From Halorubrum sp. JWXQ-INN 858 (GTDB lineage: Archaea > Halobacteriota > Halobacteria > Halobacteriales > Haloferacaceae): DNA of 64,000 nt. The notes under the pieces were generated by a model. That model worked only from the letters and a program-made list of their open reading frames with translations, searched no databases and had not been told where the DNA came from. The DNA is taken from the NCBI RefSeq assembly GCF_009806985.1, contig NZ_WUAX01000008.1, positions 278,012 through 342,011 of the forward strand. Direction: 5' to 3'. The first letter of the stretch is position 1, and each line of letters starts with the position of its first letter. A program made the position numbers and the translations under genes. Below, one piece after another: positions 34,958 to 43,500 of this stretch.

Positions 34958-35841
34958 TCCTCGGCCCCCCAGTCGCCGGCCTGTCCGACCGCCTCGCCGT
35001 CCTCCCAGACGTAGAAGCCCTCGCCGGACTTCTTCCCGAGCTTCCCGCCGCGGACCTTGCGCTTGAGCAGCTGTGGCGGCTTGAACCGCTCGCCCAGCTC
35101 CTCGCGGAGGTACTCGGCGATGTCGAGGCGGACGTCGAGCCCGACGAGGTCGGTGAGCTTCAGCGGCCCCATCGGGTGGTTGTACCCCTCCCGCATCGCC
35201 GCGTCGATGTCGGCCGGGCTCGCGACGCCGCTTTCGACCATCCGGACCGCCTCCAACCCGAGCGCGAGCCCGAGCCGCGAGGAGGCGAAGCCGGCGGTGT
35301 CGCGGACGACCACCGCCTCCTTGTCGAGCCCCTCGACGAACGATGTCGCGAACGCCTCCGTGTCGGCGGACGTCTGTTCGGCGATCACGACCTCGACGAG
35401 GTCCATGATGTGCGGCGGGTTGAAGAAGTGGAGCCCGACGACGCGCTCGGGGCGCTCCAGCGCGCCCGCGATCTCGCTCACCGACAGCGACGACGTGTTC
35501 GACGCGAGCACGCAGTCGTCGTCGACCGCGGCCTCGACCTCGGTGAACACGTCCGTCTTGAGCGACATCGACTCGGGGACCGCCTCGACGACGAGGTCGG
35601 CGTCGCCCACCGCGGCTGCGAGGTCCGTCGTCCCCTCCAACCGGTCGAGCGTCGCCGCCATCTCCTCCTCGGTCACCTTCCCCCGGTCGACCCCGCCCTG
35701 GAGGTTCGCCCGGACCGCGTCCAGCCCCTCCGAGACGATCCCCTCGTCGATGTCCCGCAGGACGACGTCGTGGCCGGCCATGGCCGACACCTGAGCGATG
35801 CCGTGACCCATACTCCCGGCACCGATAACGGCTACGTGCAT
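34954..35841 (-). CDS. 3-hydroxyacyl-CoA dehydrogenase
   Basis: A 295-residue NAD-dependent enzyme. IGAGSMGHGIAQVSA (residues 6-20) is the Rossmann loop; ASNTSSLSVSEIA and VGLHFFNPPHIMDLVEVV hold the catalytic Ser/His/Asn set; the C-terminal domain has YNHPMGPLKLTDLVGLD and GKKSGEGFYVW. It oxidises 3-hydroxyacyl-CoA to the 3-oxo compound. Coupled to the enoyl-CoA hydratase gene by a four-base overlap. ATG at 35841 fits the family; upstream frame is repeat-derived. Confidence 0.93.
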   Translation of the reverse strand: MHVAVIGAGSMGHGIAQVSAMAGHDVVLRDIDEGIVSEGLDAVRANLQGGVDRGKVTEEEMAATLDRLEGTTDLAAAVGDADLVVEAVPESMSLKTDVFTEVEAAVDDDCVLASNTSSLSVSEIAGALERPERVVGLHFFNPPHIMDLVEVVIAEQTSADTEAFATSFVEGLDKEAVVVRDTAGFASSRLGLALGLEAVRMVESGVASPADIDAAMREGYNHPMGPLKLTDLVGLDVRLDIAEYLREELGERFKPPQLLKRKVRGGKLGKKSGEGFYVWEDGEAVGQAGDWGAEE

Positions 35842-35888
35842 GGGTAATGTTCTCAAGGTGAGCGGCAAAACCGTTTCGAAGCGGGGAC

Positions 35889-35976
35889 GGAAGCGGCGGC
35901 AAGAGAGGATGGAAGCGGCGGCAAGAGAGGATGGAAGCGGCGGCAAGAGAGGATGGAAGCGGCAGCAAGGGAGGAC
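35889..35976. repeat. 22-bp tandem repeat, 4 units
   Basis: GGAAGCGGCGGCAAGAGAGGAT is repeated exactly three times, and a fourth unit differs at three bases. It lies in the gap between the dehydrogenase start and the thiolase start. Confidence 0.9.
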
Positions 35977-36063
35977 GGAGCTCCGACAAAAGGTGGTGGA
36001 CGGCGAGATCGGCGCCGGCCCGATATGTGGGACGGTACCGGGGGGCGTCGGTGACGGAACTGC

Positions 36064-36070
36064 TTTATCC
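36064..36070 (+). promoter_or_regulatory. TATA box for thiolase operon
   Basis: TTTATCC lies 25-31 nt before the ATG at 36095, consistent with a leaderless operon mRNA. Confidence 0.5.
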
Positions 36071-36094
36071 TCACCCCATCGATCGACAATATAG

Positions 36095-37264
36095 ATGACA
36101 GAAGTGTACGTTATCGGGGCGTCCCAGTCCGACTACGGGGCGTTCCCCGAGGAGTCGTACCGGTCGCTGTTCACGACCGCGTACGAGGGCGCGGTCGACG
36201 CCGTCGACGGGGATTTCGACGAATCGCTGATCGAGGAGGCGTACGTCGGCACGCTCGGCGTCGGCGGCCGCCAGCTCGGCCTGAGCGGCCCCGCAGTCAC
36301 CGAACACGTGGGGCTCCACGGCGTCTCGTGTACGCGCGTCGAGAACGCCTGCGCCGCGAGCGGGACCGCGCTCCGGCAGGCGACGCTCGCCGTCAAGTCC
36401 GGCGTCGTCGACGTCGCGCTCGCCGGCGGCTTCGAGGTCATGACCGACATGAGCGGCGAGCAGACCCGCTACTGGCTCGGCGTCAGCGGCGAGACCGAGT
36501 GGGAGCGGATGGCCGGCACGACGTTCGCCGGCGTGTACGCGCAGATGGCGGACGCGCACATGGCCGAACACGGCACCACCCGCGAGCAGCTCTCGCGCGT
36601 CGCCGTGAAGAACCACGCCAACGGCGCGAAGAACCCGCACGCACACCTCGGCTTCGAGTGCTCGCTGGAGGACGCGATGGCCGGCACTCCCGTCGCCGAC
36701 CCGTTGAACCTCTACGACTGCTGTCCGACCTCCGACGGGGCCAGCGTCGCGATCGTCGCGAACGAGGAGGTCGCCCGCGAGCTCACGGAGAGCCCGGTTC
36801 GAGTCGCGGGGACCGGTCAGGCGAGCGCCCGGGTGGGGCTGTTCCAGCGGCCGACGCTCACCGGGGTCCCGGCGAGCCGGAAGGCGGCGGAACAGGCGTA
36901 CGAGCAGGCGGGGATCGGCCCCGACGACGTCGACTTCGCGGAGGTCCACGACTGCTTTTCGATCGCCGAGCTGATGGCCTACGAGGACCTCGGCTTCTGT
37001 GCGCCCGGCGAGGCGGGGTCGTACATCGAGCGGGGCGCGACGGAGCCCGACGGCGAGCGTCCGGTCAACCTCTCTGGCGGGCTCAAATCGAAAGGACATC
37101 CCATCGGGGCGACGGGGACGGGCCAGACCGTCGAGGTGTTCAAGCAGCTCCGCGGCGAGGCCGGCGGTCGACAGGTCGACGGGCTCGAGACCGGCCTCTC
37201 ACACAACGTGGGTGGCTCTGGCGGTGCCGCCGTCGTCACCGTCTACGAGGGGGGATGGGCATGA
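36095..37264 (+). CDS. SCP-x-type thiolase (acetyl-CoA acetyltransferase family)
   Basis: A 389-residue thiolase. The nucleophile is Cys86 in RVENACAASGTALRQA; VHDCFSIAE provides the His, and LKSKGHPIGATGTGQ the second His. This is the archaeal acetoacetyl-CoA thiolase/SCP-x group, not the bacterial FadA type. Its stop overlaps the start of the HMG-CoA-synthase-like gene, which in turn overlaps a DUF35 gene. In methanogens such a trio forms one complex channelling acetoacetyl-CoA to HMG-CoA. Here the middle member lacks the catalytic Cys, so the product may differ. Confidence 0.92.
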   Translation: MTEVYVIGASQSDYGAFPEESYRSLFTTAYEGAVDAVDGDFDESLIEEAYVGTLGVGGRQLGLSGPAVTEHVGLHGVSCTRVENACAASGTALRQATLAVKSGVVDVALAGGFEVMTDMSGEQTRYWLGVSGETEWERMAGTTFAGVYAQMADAHMAEHGTTREQLSRVAVKNHANGAKNPHAHLGFECSLEDAMAGTPVADPLNLYDCCPTSDGASVAIVANEEVARELTESPVRVAGTGQASARVGLFQRPTLTGVPASRKAAEQAYEQAGIGPDDVDFAEVHDCFSIAELMAYEDLGFCAPGEAGSYIERGATEPDGERPVNLSGGLKSKGHPIGATGTGQTVEVFKQLRGEAGGRQVDGLETGLSHNVGGSGGAAVVTVYEGGWA

Positions 37265-38244
37265 CCGGAACGGACGTCGCCGAGAAGAACGCGATCGCCG
37301 GGGTCGGCGTCTACACCCCGCGCTATCGGGTCGACGCCGAGACGTTCATCGAGGCGTGGGGCGGGTTCGAGGCGCGCGGCGTCGCCGCCAAGAGCGTCGC
37401 CGCGGGCGACGAGGACACCGTGACGATGGCCGCCGAGGCCGCCGAGCGCGCGCTCGCCGACGCCGACGTCGACCCCGAGTCGGTCACTGCGCTCCGCTTC
37501 GCGACGACCACGCCGACCGTCGAGGAGTTCGACGTCGGCGCGACGCTCGCGGCGATCCTGGGGCTCCCGACGTCGGTCGCCGTGTCGGTGGACACGCAGT
37601 CGACGGGCGCGGGAACGCGGGCGCTTCGGGCCGGCTTCGACGATGAAGGGACGACGCTCGTCGTCGCGAGCGACGCGCCGTTCGCGGCCCCCGACGACGC
37701 GGTCGACCACGCGGCCGGGGCCGGCGCGGTCGCGTTCCTCCTGACGGCCGAGGGCACGGTCGGGCTCCGGGAGGCGACGACGTACACCGAGGAGTTCCCC
37801 GGCACGCGGTTCCGGGGCCACGGCTCGGCGACCGTCGAGCGATACGAGGCGACCGCCTACGAGCGCCACGCGTTCTCCGGGCCGATCGCGGCGGCGGTCG
37901 GGTCGCTCGACGACCCCGAGACCGCCGTCGCGCTGACGGCGCCCGACGGGAGCCTTCCACACCGGGCCGCACGCGCGCTCGACTTCGATGCCGACGTCTA
38001 CCACGCCGCGGACCGCTTCGGCGACCTCGGCGCGGCGAGCGCCCTCTTCGGGCTCGTGACCGCGTGGGACGACGGGGTCGACGCGGTCACCCTCGTCGGC
38101 TACGGCGACGGGGCGACCGTCGACGCCCTCGTCCTCGACGGGCGGCTGGACGCGTCACTCGATCGGGAGACCGAGGCGATCGGCTACGCCGAGTACCTCA
38201 GGAAGCGCGGACACGTCGTCACGGACGACGGGGGTGTCAACTGA
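37261..38244 (+). CDS. HMG-CoA synthase-like protein lacking any cysteine
   Basis: A 327-residue thiolase-fold protein. Residues 10-25 (NAIAGVGVYTPRYRVD) and ALRFATTTPTVEEF mark it as a KAS III/HMG-CoA synthase relative. Where the synthase has its nucleophilic Cys (pattern xxxNAC-xAG), this protein reads VDTQSTGAGTRAL (residues 110-122), and there is no Cys anywhere in the sequence. It cannot be a normal acyl-transferring synthase. Coupled by ATGA/TGATG overlaps to the thiolase before and the DUF35 gene after it. A structural or channelling subunit of a thiolase complex is my inference. Confidence 0.8.
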   Translation: MTGTDVAEKNAIAGVGVYTPRYRVDAETFIEAWGGFEARGVAAKSVAAGDEDTVTMAAEAAERALADADVDPESVTALRFATTTPTVEEFDVGATLAAILGLPTSVAVSVDTQSTGAGTRALRAGFDDEGTTLVVASDAPFAAPDDAVDHAAGAGAVAFLLTAEGTVGLREATTYTEEFPGTRFRGHGSATVERYEATAYERHAFSGPIAAAVGSLDDPETAVALTAPDGSLPHRAARALDFDADVYHAADRFGDLGAASALFGLVTAWDDGVDAVTLVGYGDGATVDALVLDGRLDASLDRETEAIGYAEYLRKRGHVVTDDGGVN

Positions 38245-38663
38245 TGGGCGCGTACACGAGCGTGCCGACCTGGTGGAACCACAGCGACAGCCGCTACCGT
38301 CTCGTCTGTGGCGAGTGTCCGGAGTGCGGCGCGGTGAGCTTCCCGCCGAGCGGCGCGTGTACGGACTGTCACGAGCGCGTCGAGTTCGAGGAGTTCGAGC
38401 CCGAGGGCACGGGGACCGTCCTGTCCGTGACCGTCATCGAAGGCGGAGCCCCGCCGGAGTTCGCGTCGCTGCTCGCGACCGAGGACGCGATCGCCGTCGC
38501 CGTCGTCGAACTCGACGAGGGCGCGCGCCTCCCGGCGATGATGGCCGACTGTGACCCGCACGCCGTCGCACGCGGGGATCGCGTCGAACGCGTCGTCCGC
38601 CGGATATACGAGCAGGAGGGCGTCGTCCGCTACGGCTCGAAGTTCAGGCCGGTTCGAGAGTAG
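38244..38663 (+). CDS. DUF35 OB-fold protein with zinc ribbon
   Basis: A 139-residue protein. Residues 22-43 hold a rubredoxin-like zinc ribbon, CPEC and CTDC pairs, followed by an OB fold with GTVLSVTVIEGG and the final YEQEGVVRYGSKFRP. In the archaeal thiolase/HMG-CoA synthase complex the DUF35 subunit bridges the two enzymes and holds the CoA arm. The start ATG at 38244 overlaps the TGA of the gene upstream by one base. Third member of this operon. Confidence 0.9.
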   Translation: MGAYTSVPTWWNHSDSRYRLVCGECPECGAVSFPPSGACTDCHERVEFEEFEPEGTGTVLSVTVIEGGAPPEFASLLATEDAIAVAVVELDEGARLPAMMADCDPHAVARGDRVERVVRRIYEQEGVVRYGSKFRPVRE

Positions 38664-38944
38664 CTGCGGATCGGAACCGCCGACGGGGTTTTTAAATGTG
38701 CGAGATCGCTCCGAAGCCGACAGCGACGGCGACATCGGTCGGGAGTTGATGACGGCGACACCCCTAGCGGTCCCGGAGCGTATACATATATAACAGAAAG
38801 CAGACTTATAATTCTTCTTTATATAATAAAAATTCGATAAAATCCCGTCGTTCGTGCGTCGCCGACCGGGGACGGGACGGAACCGGGGCGGCGGAACGCA
38901 ACGGTTCCGGAGCGTTTCGAAAGGTCGTCGTCGCCCTGAGTCGG

Positions 38945-39502
38945 CTACGGGAGCGCCGGCGCGTCGGCGTCCGGGTGCATCTCGAAGGCGTTGAGGACCG
39001 TGGCGAGCATCCCGTAGTAGCCGAACGTGGCGACGAGCTCGGTCACGCCAGCCGTCCCGAACCGGTCGTGAACGGCGTCGAACGCGTCGTCCGAGACGCG
39101 GTTGTCGCCGAGGAGCTCGCGCCCGAACCGAACGACGGCCGCGTCGACTTCGCGGAGGCCCTCGAGCGGCTCGTCGTGGGCGATCGCGCGGATGGACCCC
39201 TCGTCGACGCCGGCCTCGCGAGCGATCGGCTCGTGGGCGGCGTACTCGTACGCACAGTCGTACGCGCGGGCGGTCGTGAGGATCGCGACCTCGCGGACCG
39301 GATCGGGAAGCTCACTCTCGTATCGGACGTACGCACCGAGGTGGCCGACGCGGTCGGCGATCTCCGGGCTGTAGAGCAGGAGCCGGAACGGCCCCCTGAC
39401 GCTCCCACGGCTCTCCTCGATCCGATCGAACCGATCGCGTTGACCCGCGGGGACCTGCTCTCGCGACGTTATCTCGGGCACTCGCGGCGTCCGTCGTGTC
39501 AT
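38945..39502 (-). CDS. carboxymuconolactone decarboxylase-family protein
   Basis: A 185-residue AhpD/CMD-like protein. The helical core has RVGHLGAYVRYESELPDPVREVAIL, split around LGAYVR, then TTARAYDCAYEYAAHEP, with only one Cys (in YDCAYEYAAH), so the CxxC peroxidase pair of AhpD is absent. It resembles the plain CMD branch, whose members act on lactones or remain uncharacterised. The frame upstream of ATG 39502 is AT-rich and not coding. TATA-like TTCTTATTCC at about 39528-39537. It borders the island governed by the IclR gene. Confidence 0.82.
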   Translation of the reverse strand: MTRRTPRVPEITSREQVPAGQRDRFDRIEESRGSVRGPFRLLLYSPEIADRVGHLGAYVRYESELPDPVREVAILTTARAYDCAYEYAAHEPIAREAGVDEGSIRAIAHDEPLEGLREVDAAVVRFGRELLGDNRVSDDAFDAVHDRFGTAGVTELVATFGYYGMLATVLNAFEMHPDADAPALP

Positions 39503-39819
39503 GTCGGCAGTCCGGTCGTCCTCGGGGAATAAGAACCCCCCTCTACTTCTCACTCGCTCCGTCCCGATCGATCCGACGGTCCGGTCCGACGGTCCGATCC
39601 AGTGTTCCGACGATCCGACGATCCGATCCAGTGATGGGGCGATCCACTCCCCGTCAACCGCGAATATGTTGAGATCTAAGTAAGAATCGGAAAAAGACAA
39701 ATGAGTGAAAGCACTGTTGGCCGAGATCGTGAACGAGCCCGGCGTCGAACAAGGATTTACAATCATAGTACTGTAATTCCAGGAATACGCCGTGTTTCGC
39801 GGGCGCGTGCTGGCTCGCC
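39503..39819. other. intergenic region with CCGAC/GATCC direct repeats
   Basis: This 317 bp gap has short direct repeats (CCGACGGTCCG and GACGATCCGATCCAGTG variants, 39570-39640) and then an AT-rich stretch (39660-39790). The string AGTACTGTA occurs here and again at about 40656 beyond the IclR gene. No gene seen. Confidence 0.45.
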
Positions 39820-40584
39820 TCAGTTCGAGTAGACGATGTCGAGCTCCAGCTCGTTCACCGTCGCGAGCAGCGTGTTCGGGAGTTCCTCACGGATCGTTTC
39901 GCCCTTGAAGCGCTGTGCGGGACCGGAGATGGTGAGCGACCCGAGGATGCCGCCGCTCGGGTCTCGAACGGGGGCGGCGACGGCGCTGATCCCCTTGTTG
40001 TGTTCCTCGATGTTGAACGCGACGCCGGTCTCCCGGGCCTCCGCCAGTTCCTCGAACAGGTCCTCCTCGGCGGTGATCGTGTTCTCCGTCTGGCGTTCCA
40101 GGCCGTGTTCGTCGATGATCTCCCGGACGCGCGCTTCGGGGAGTTGTGAGAGGATCGCCTTGCCCGCCGCCGCGGCGTGGAGGGGGAACGACGAACCGGT
40201 CCCGGAGAACGTCTCGACGGCGAGATCGCCGGTATTGGTGTACATGTACCGCCCGCGACCGTGCTCCTCGACGACGAAGTGGGTCCGTCCCCCCGACTCC
40301 GCCGCGAGCGACTCGACCCGGGTCTGGGCCTTCCGATAGGCGGCCTTCCGCTTCCGGGTGTACTCGCCGATCTCGAGGTACTGTAGGCTCGGATAGAAGA
40401 CGCTCCCCTCGTTCAGGACCAACCCGTTCGCGAGCAAGGTCTGGAGGTGGTTGTGGGCCGTACTCGGCGCGATGCCGACCGCCTCCGCGACCTCCGTGAC
40501 TCGGGCCCCGTCGCGGTCGACGAGGGTTTCGACGACGTCGAGGCTGATCTCGACCGCCTTGATCGAACCGCGTGTGTCGGTCAT
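39820..40584 (-). CDS. IclR-family transcriptional regulator
   Basis: A 254-residue regulator. The N-terminal winged helix spans residues 5-65 (VTEVAEAVGIAPSTAHNHLQTLLANG has the recognition helix STAHNHL), and the C-terminal GAF-like effector domain includes GKAILSQLPEARVREI and GISAVAAPVRDPSGGILGSLTISGP (split). IclR proteins sense small acids and control catabolic genes. Two identical palindromes lie in the divergent gap ahead of it. ATG 40584 gives the standard length. It probably controls itself and the acyl-CoA dehydrogenase/CaiB cluster to its right. Confidence 0.9.
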   Translation of the reverse strand: MTDTRGSIKAVEISLDVVETLVDRDGARVTEVAEAVGIAPSTAHNHLQTLLANGLVLNEGSVFYPSLQYLEIGEYTRKRKAAYRKAQTRVESLAAESGGRTHFVVEEHGRGRYMYTNTGDLAVETFSGTGSSFPLHAAAAGKAILSQLPEARVREIIDEHGLERQTENTITAEEDLFEELAEARETGVAFNIEEHNKGISAVAAPVRDPSGGILGSLTISGPAQRFKGETIREELPNTLLATVNELELDIVYSN

Positions 40585-40606
40585 GAACGACCATAACACG
40601 GCCGAC

Positions 40607-40616
40607 TATATAATAT
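40607..40616 (-). promoter_or_regulatory. TATA box for IclR gene
   Basis: ATATTATATA in the gene orientation, 23-32 nt ahead of the ATG at 40584. Confidence 0.55.
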
Positions 40617-40645
40617 TCGCGACTGCGAAAAAGGTGGGCGAAATA

Positions 40646-40657
40646 TTCACCCCTGAA
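40646..40657. promoter_or_regulatory. palindrome TTCACCCCTGAA, site 1
   Basis: Inverted half sites TTCA and TGAA around four C residues, about 62 bp ahead of the IclR start and just upstream of its TATA box. An identical copy lies at 40954. Likely operator for the IclR-type regulator; inferred. Confidence 0.5.
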
Positions 40658-40953
40658 GTACTGTATCGAGTACTATTTCGCTCTGAGAAAGACGGAGGAG
40701 AGTCAGTAGCACACGCCCTACGGGCGGACGAAACGCCCGAGGTCAGCGCCGAGAGGCCGACAGATGCGTGTTCTCGTTCGTCGCTCACGGCGTATCCGAC
40801 GGATACTGTCGTTTTCGGAGGCGTAAAGCCACCTTATTAACCGTCTGATTGATATGGTTCGATATTATTCCAACGAGTCGAAAAATATAGCCGTATAATA
40901 CTAGATGTCTGCAAAAGACCCGTTGATCACTCGCGTTCGTACAGGAGTGACTT

Positions 40954-40965
40954 TTCACCCCTGAA
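40954..40965. promoter_or_regulatory. palindrome TTCACCCCTGAA, site 2
   Basis: Exact second copy of the 12-base palindrome, about 100 bp ahead of the acyl-CoA dehydrogenase start. The two copies differ in their flanks, so the conserved core is the palindrome itself. Confidence 0.5.
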
Positions 40966-41066
40966 AAATAATGATGTTCTGAAACGCCGCGCGACCGTCG
41001 TCGTGAGACGTCGACGTCGCGGGCTGCTACCCAAACCCTGATATCCACCAACTGCAAGGGTTCGGT

Positions 41067-42194
41067 ATGGACTTCCAACTGTCCGACGAACAGCAGTTGA
41101 TCTACGACACGGCCAGCGAGATCGCCGAGAACGAGTTCGCCGAGTCGGCGTTCACGTGGGAGACGGAGTTCCCCGAGGAGAACCTCCGGACGCTCTCCGA
41201 ACAGGGGCTGCTCGGGATCGGACTCCCGGTCGAGTACGGGGGCGGCGGCTACTCCGTCGTCGAGGTGCTCCTCGCGACGGAGGCCGTCGGCCGGGTGTGC
41301 CCGGACACCGCACACGTCCTTTCCCGGTCCTCGATGGGGCCGCCGCGCGTGATCGCCGAGCTGGGGAGCGACTTCCTGAAAGAGAAGTACCTCCCCGACG
41401 TCTGTGAGGGGACACAGGTCCTCTCCGTGGCGATCTCCGAGCCGCAGGCGGGCTCCGACGCCGCGGCGATGCAGACGAGCGTCGAGTACGACGGCGACGA
41501 CCTGGTGATCAACGGGTCGAAGATGTGGGTCACGAAGGCCGACCGATGCACCGCCTTCCTCGTGTACGCGCGGTTCCCCGACGACAACATCGGCGCGATC
41601 GTCGTCGACAAGGACACCGAGGGGCTCACGCTCGACGACGGCTCGACGAACATGGCCGGCCACGAGCAGTACGAGCTCTACTTCGACGACGTGGTCGTCC
41701 CCGAAGAACAGCTCCTCGTCCACGACAAGGCGGCGTTCAAGGAGCTGCTGATCGAGTTCAACGTCGAGCGCTGCCACAACGCGATGATGTGTGTCGCCTG
41801 CGGGCTCAACGCGTTCGACAAGGCGCTGGCGCACGCGAAGACCCGCGAACAGTTCGGACAGCCGATCGGCGACTTCCAGGGGATCGAGTGGAAGCTCGCG
41901 GACATGGCGATCGAGCTCGAGGCGGCCCGGCTGCTGATCTACCGGGCGGCGGCGAACGCCCGCCACAGCGACCCCTCACGGCTCGAGACGTCGATCGCGA
42001 AGGTGAAAGCGAACGAGGCGGGACAGGACGTCATCGACGAGGCGATGCAGATCCACGGCGCGATCGGATACATGAAGGACTCGCCGATCGAGTACCTCTA
42101 CCGATGGGTCCGCGGCTGGAAGATCGCCGGCGGCACCGTCGAGATCCAGCGGAACATGATCGCCCGCGACGTGAAGAAACACGGCCTGAACTGA
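41067..42194 (+). CDS. acyl-CoA dehydrogenase
   Basis: A 375-residue flavoprotein. SVAISEPQAGSDAAAMQ and MWVTKADRCTAFLVYAR are flavin/substrate motifs, AKTREQFGQPIGDFQGIE is the family signature and HGAIGYMKDSPIEYLYRW precedes the end. At the position where the gene at 2.7 kb has IYEGANEIQR this protein has IAGGTVEIQR, so the C-terminal Glu base is absent and the base must lie elsewhere, as in several ACAD subfamilies. First gene of a plus-strand run with a CaiB protein and a crotonase, next to the IclR regulator; acts on the acid taken up by this island, by inference. Confidence 0.9.
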   Translation: MDFQLSDEQQLIYDTASEIAENEFAESAFTWETEFPEENLRTLSEQGLLGIGLPVEYGGGGYSVVEVLLATEAVGRVCPDTAHVLSRSSMGPPRVIAELGSDFLKEKYLPDVCEGTQVLSVAISEPQAGSDAAAMQTSVEYDGDDLVINGSKMWVTKADRCTAFLVYARFPDDNIGAIVVDKDTEGLTLDDGSTNMAGHEQYELYFDDVVVPEEQLLVHDKAAFKELLIEFNVERCHNAMMCVACGLNAFDKALAHAKTREQFGQPIGDFQGIEWKLADMAIELEAARLLIYRAAANARHSDPSRLETSIAKVKANEAGQDVIDEAMQIHGAIGYMKDSPIEYLYRWVRGWKIAGGTVEIQRNMIARDVKKHGLN

Positions 42195-42264
42195 GCGGGA
42201 CCGTCCCCCGATCCGCGGCGGGACCGCTGACGGCGAGGGCGACGACGGCGCGGTCGGGAGATAC

Positions 42265-42274
42265 CTTTTTTACC
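42265..42274 (+). promoter_or_regulatory. TATA box for CaiB gene at 42296
   Basis: CTTTTTTACC, 22-31 nt before the ATG. Confidence 0.5.
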
Positions 42275-42295
42275 ACTGACCGGTGATGACCGGGT

Positions 42296-43480
42296 ATGCG
42301 CCAACCGCTCAGCGGAGTCAAAGTGCTCGACCTCGGGCAGATCTATCAGGGCCCGTACTGTGGGATGATCCTCTCGTACATGGGTGCCGACGTGATCAAG
42401 GTCGAGCCGCCGTGGGGGGAGAACATCCGGACGCGGACCGAGGACGGGGTCCCGCCGCAGTATCAGTACCTCAACCCGAACAAGCGCGGGATCACCCTCG
42501 ACTTCAAGAGCGAGGAGGGGCGGGACGCGTTCCGCCGACTGGCCGAGAAGGCCGACGTCGTCCTGGAGAACTACTCGACCGGGACGATGGACTCACTCGG
42601 GCTCGGCTACGACGACCTCAGCGAGAACAACCCCGGGCTGGTGTACGCCCACGGGTCGGGCTACGGTGACAACGGCCCCTACAGCGACTACCCCGCGATG
42701 GACCTCACGGTCCAGGCGATGAGCGGGGCGATCCACACGACCGGGTTCCCGGACGGCCATCCGGTGAAGGCGGGCCCCGCGATCTGTGACTTCTTCGGCG
42801 GGATCCACCTCGCCGTCGGGATCCTCGGCGCGCTGTACGGCCGCGAGTTCACCGGCGAGGGACAGTACGTCGAGGTCGGCATGTTCGACTGCATGTATCC
42901 CACGCTGGCCTCGCCCGTCTCCTCGTGGGTGTCGAAGAACGACGCACCGCCGCGGACGGGGAACAAACACTCCGGGCTCGCGATCGCCCCGTACAACGTC
43001 TACGAGGTCGACGACGGCTACGTCGCGATCATCTGCATCAGCGAGCACCAGTGGGAGAGCCTCGCCGAACTGATCGGCCGCGAGGAGATGATCGGCGACG
43101 AGCGGTACGACTCCAAGTACGCCCGCGCCCAGCACATGGACACGATCGACGCCGCGATCGAGGAGTGGCTGGAGGGCAAACGGAAGGACGACGTCGTCGA
43201 CGTGCTGCTGGACCTGGACGTCCCGTGTGCGCCCGTCCAGACCGTCGAGGACATCGTCGACGACGAGCACCTCGACCACCGCGGGATGCTCAACTTCGTG
43301 GAGAACCGGAGCTTCGGCCGCGAGGAGATCCCCGTCCCGGGGATGCCGATCAAGTTCTCGGGCAGCGAGGACCCCGACGTGACACCGGCCCCGGACCTCG
43401 GCGAACACACCGACGAGGTCCTCGCGGAGCTCGGCGGCTTCTCCCCGGAGGAGATCAGCCGTATCAACGGCGACGACTGA
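42296..43480 (+). CDS. CaiB/BaiF-family CoA transferase
   Basis: A 394-residue type III CoA-transferase. LDLGQIYQGPYCGMILSYMGADVIKVE is the N-terminal fold (quoted in part), VLENYSTGTMDSLGLGYDDL the next element, and YPAMDLTVQAMSG holds the catalytic Asp136 that forms the mixed anhydride. It should move CoA from a donor such as succinyl-CoA to a carboxylic acid, probably the imported substrate of this cluster. Follows the acyl-CoA dehydrogenase by about 100 bp and has its own TATA box. Confidence 0.9.
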   Translation: MRQPLSGVKVLDLGQIYQGPYCGMILSYMGADVIKVEPPWGENIRTRTEDGVPPQYQYLNPNKRGITLDFKSEEGRDAFRRLAEKADVVLENYSTGTMDSLGLGYDDLSENNPGLVYAHGSGYGDNGPYSDYPAMDLTVQAMSGAIHTTGFPDGHPVKAGPAICDFFGGIHLAVGILGALYGREFTGEGQYVEVGMFDCMYPTLASPVSSWVSKNDAPPRTGNKHSGLAIAPYNVYEVDDGYVAIICISEHQWESLAELIGREEMIGDERYDSKYARAQHMDTIDAAIEEWLEGKRKDDVVDVLLDLDVPCAPVQTVEDIVDDEHLDHRGMLNFVENRSFGREEIPVPGMPIKFSGSEDPDVTPAPDLGEHTDEVLAELGGFSPEEISRINGDD

Positions 43481-43500
43481 CCGCGACGAGGACGATACCG

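Larger units (their letters stand above)
40585..41066. other. divergent control region between IclR and acyl-CoA dehydrogenase genes
   Basis: This 482 bp gap is AT-rich in two parts (40600-40690 and 40840-40985) and lacks a coding frame. It contains TATA boxes, two TTCACCCCTGAA palindromes and several further TATAAT-like stretches. Confidence 0.55.

Noticed and set aside
34139..35989. 616-codon frame containing the enoyl-CoA hydratase.
   Set aside because: Only the last 272 codons match a crotonase; the rest is the wrong-frame reading of the dehydrogenase gene, which has its own start and full fold.
41067..42194. Missing Glu in the C-terminal GGT motif as a sign of an inactive acyl-CoA dehydrogenase.
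   Set aside because: Many active families place the base on another helix, and the rest of the flavin and substrate motifs are intact.
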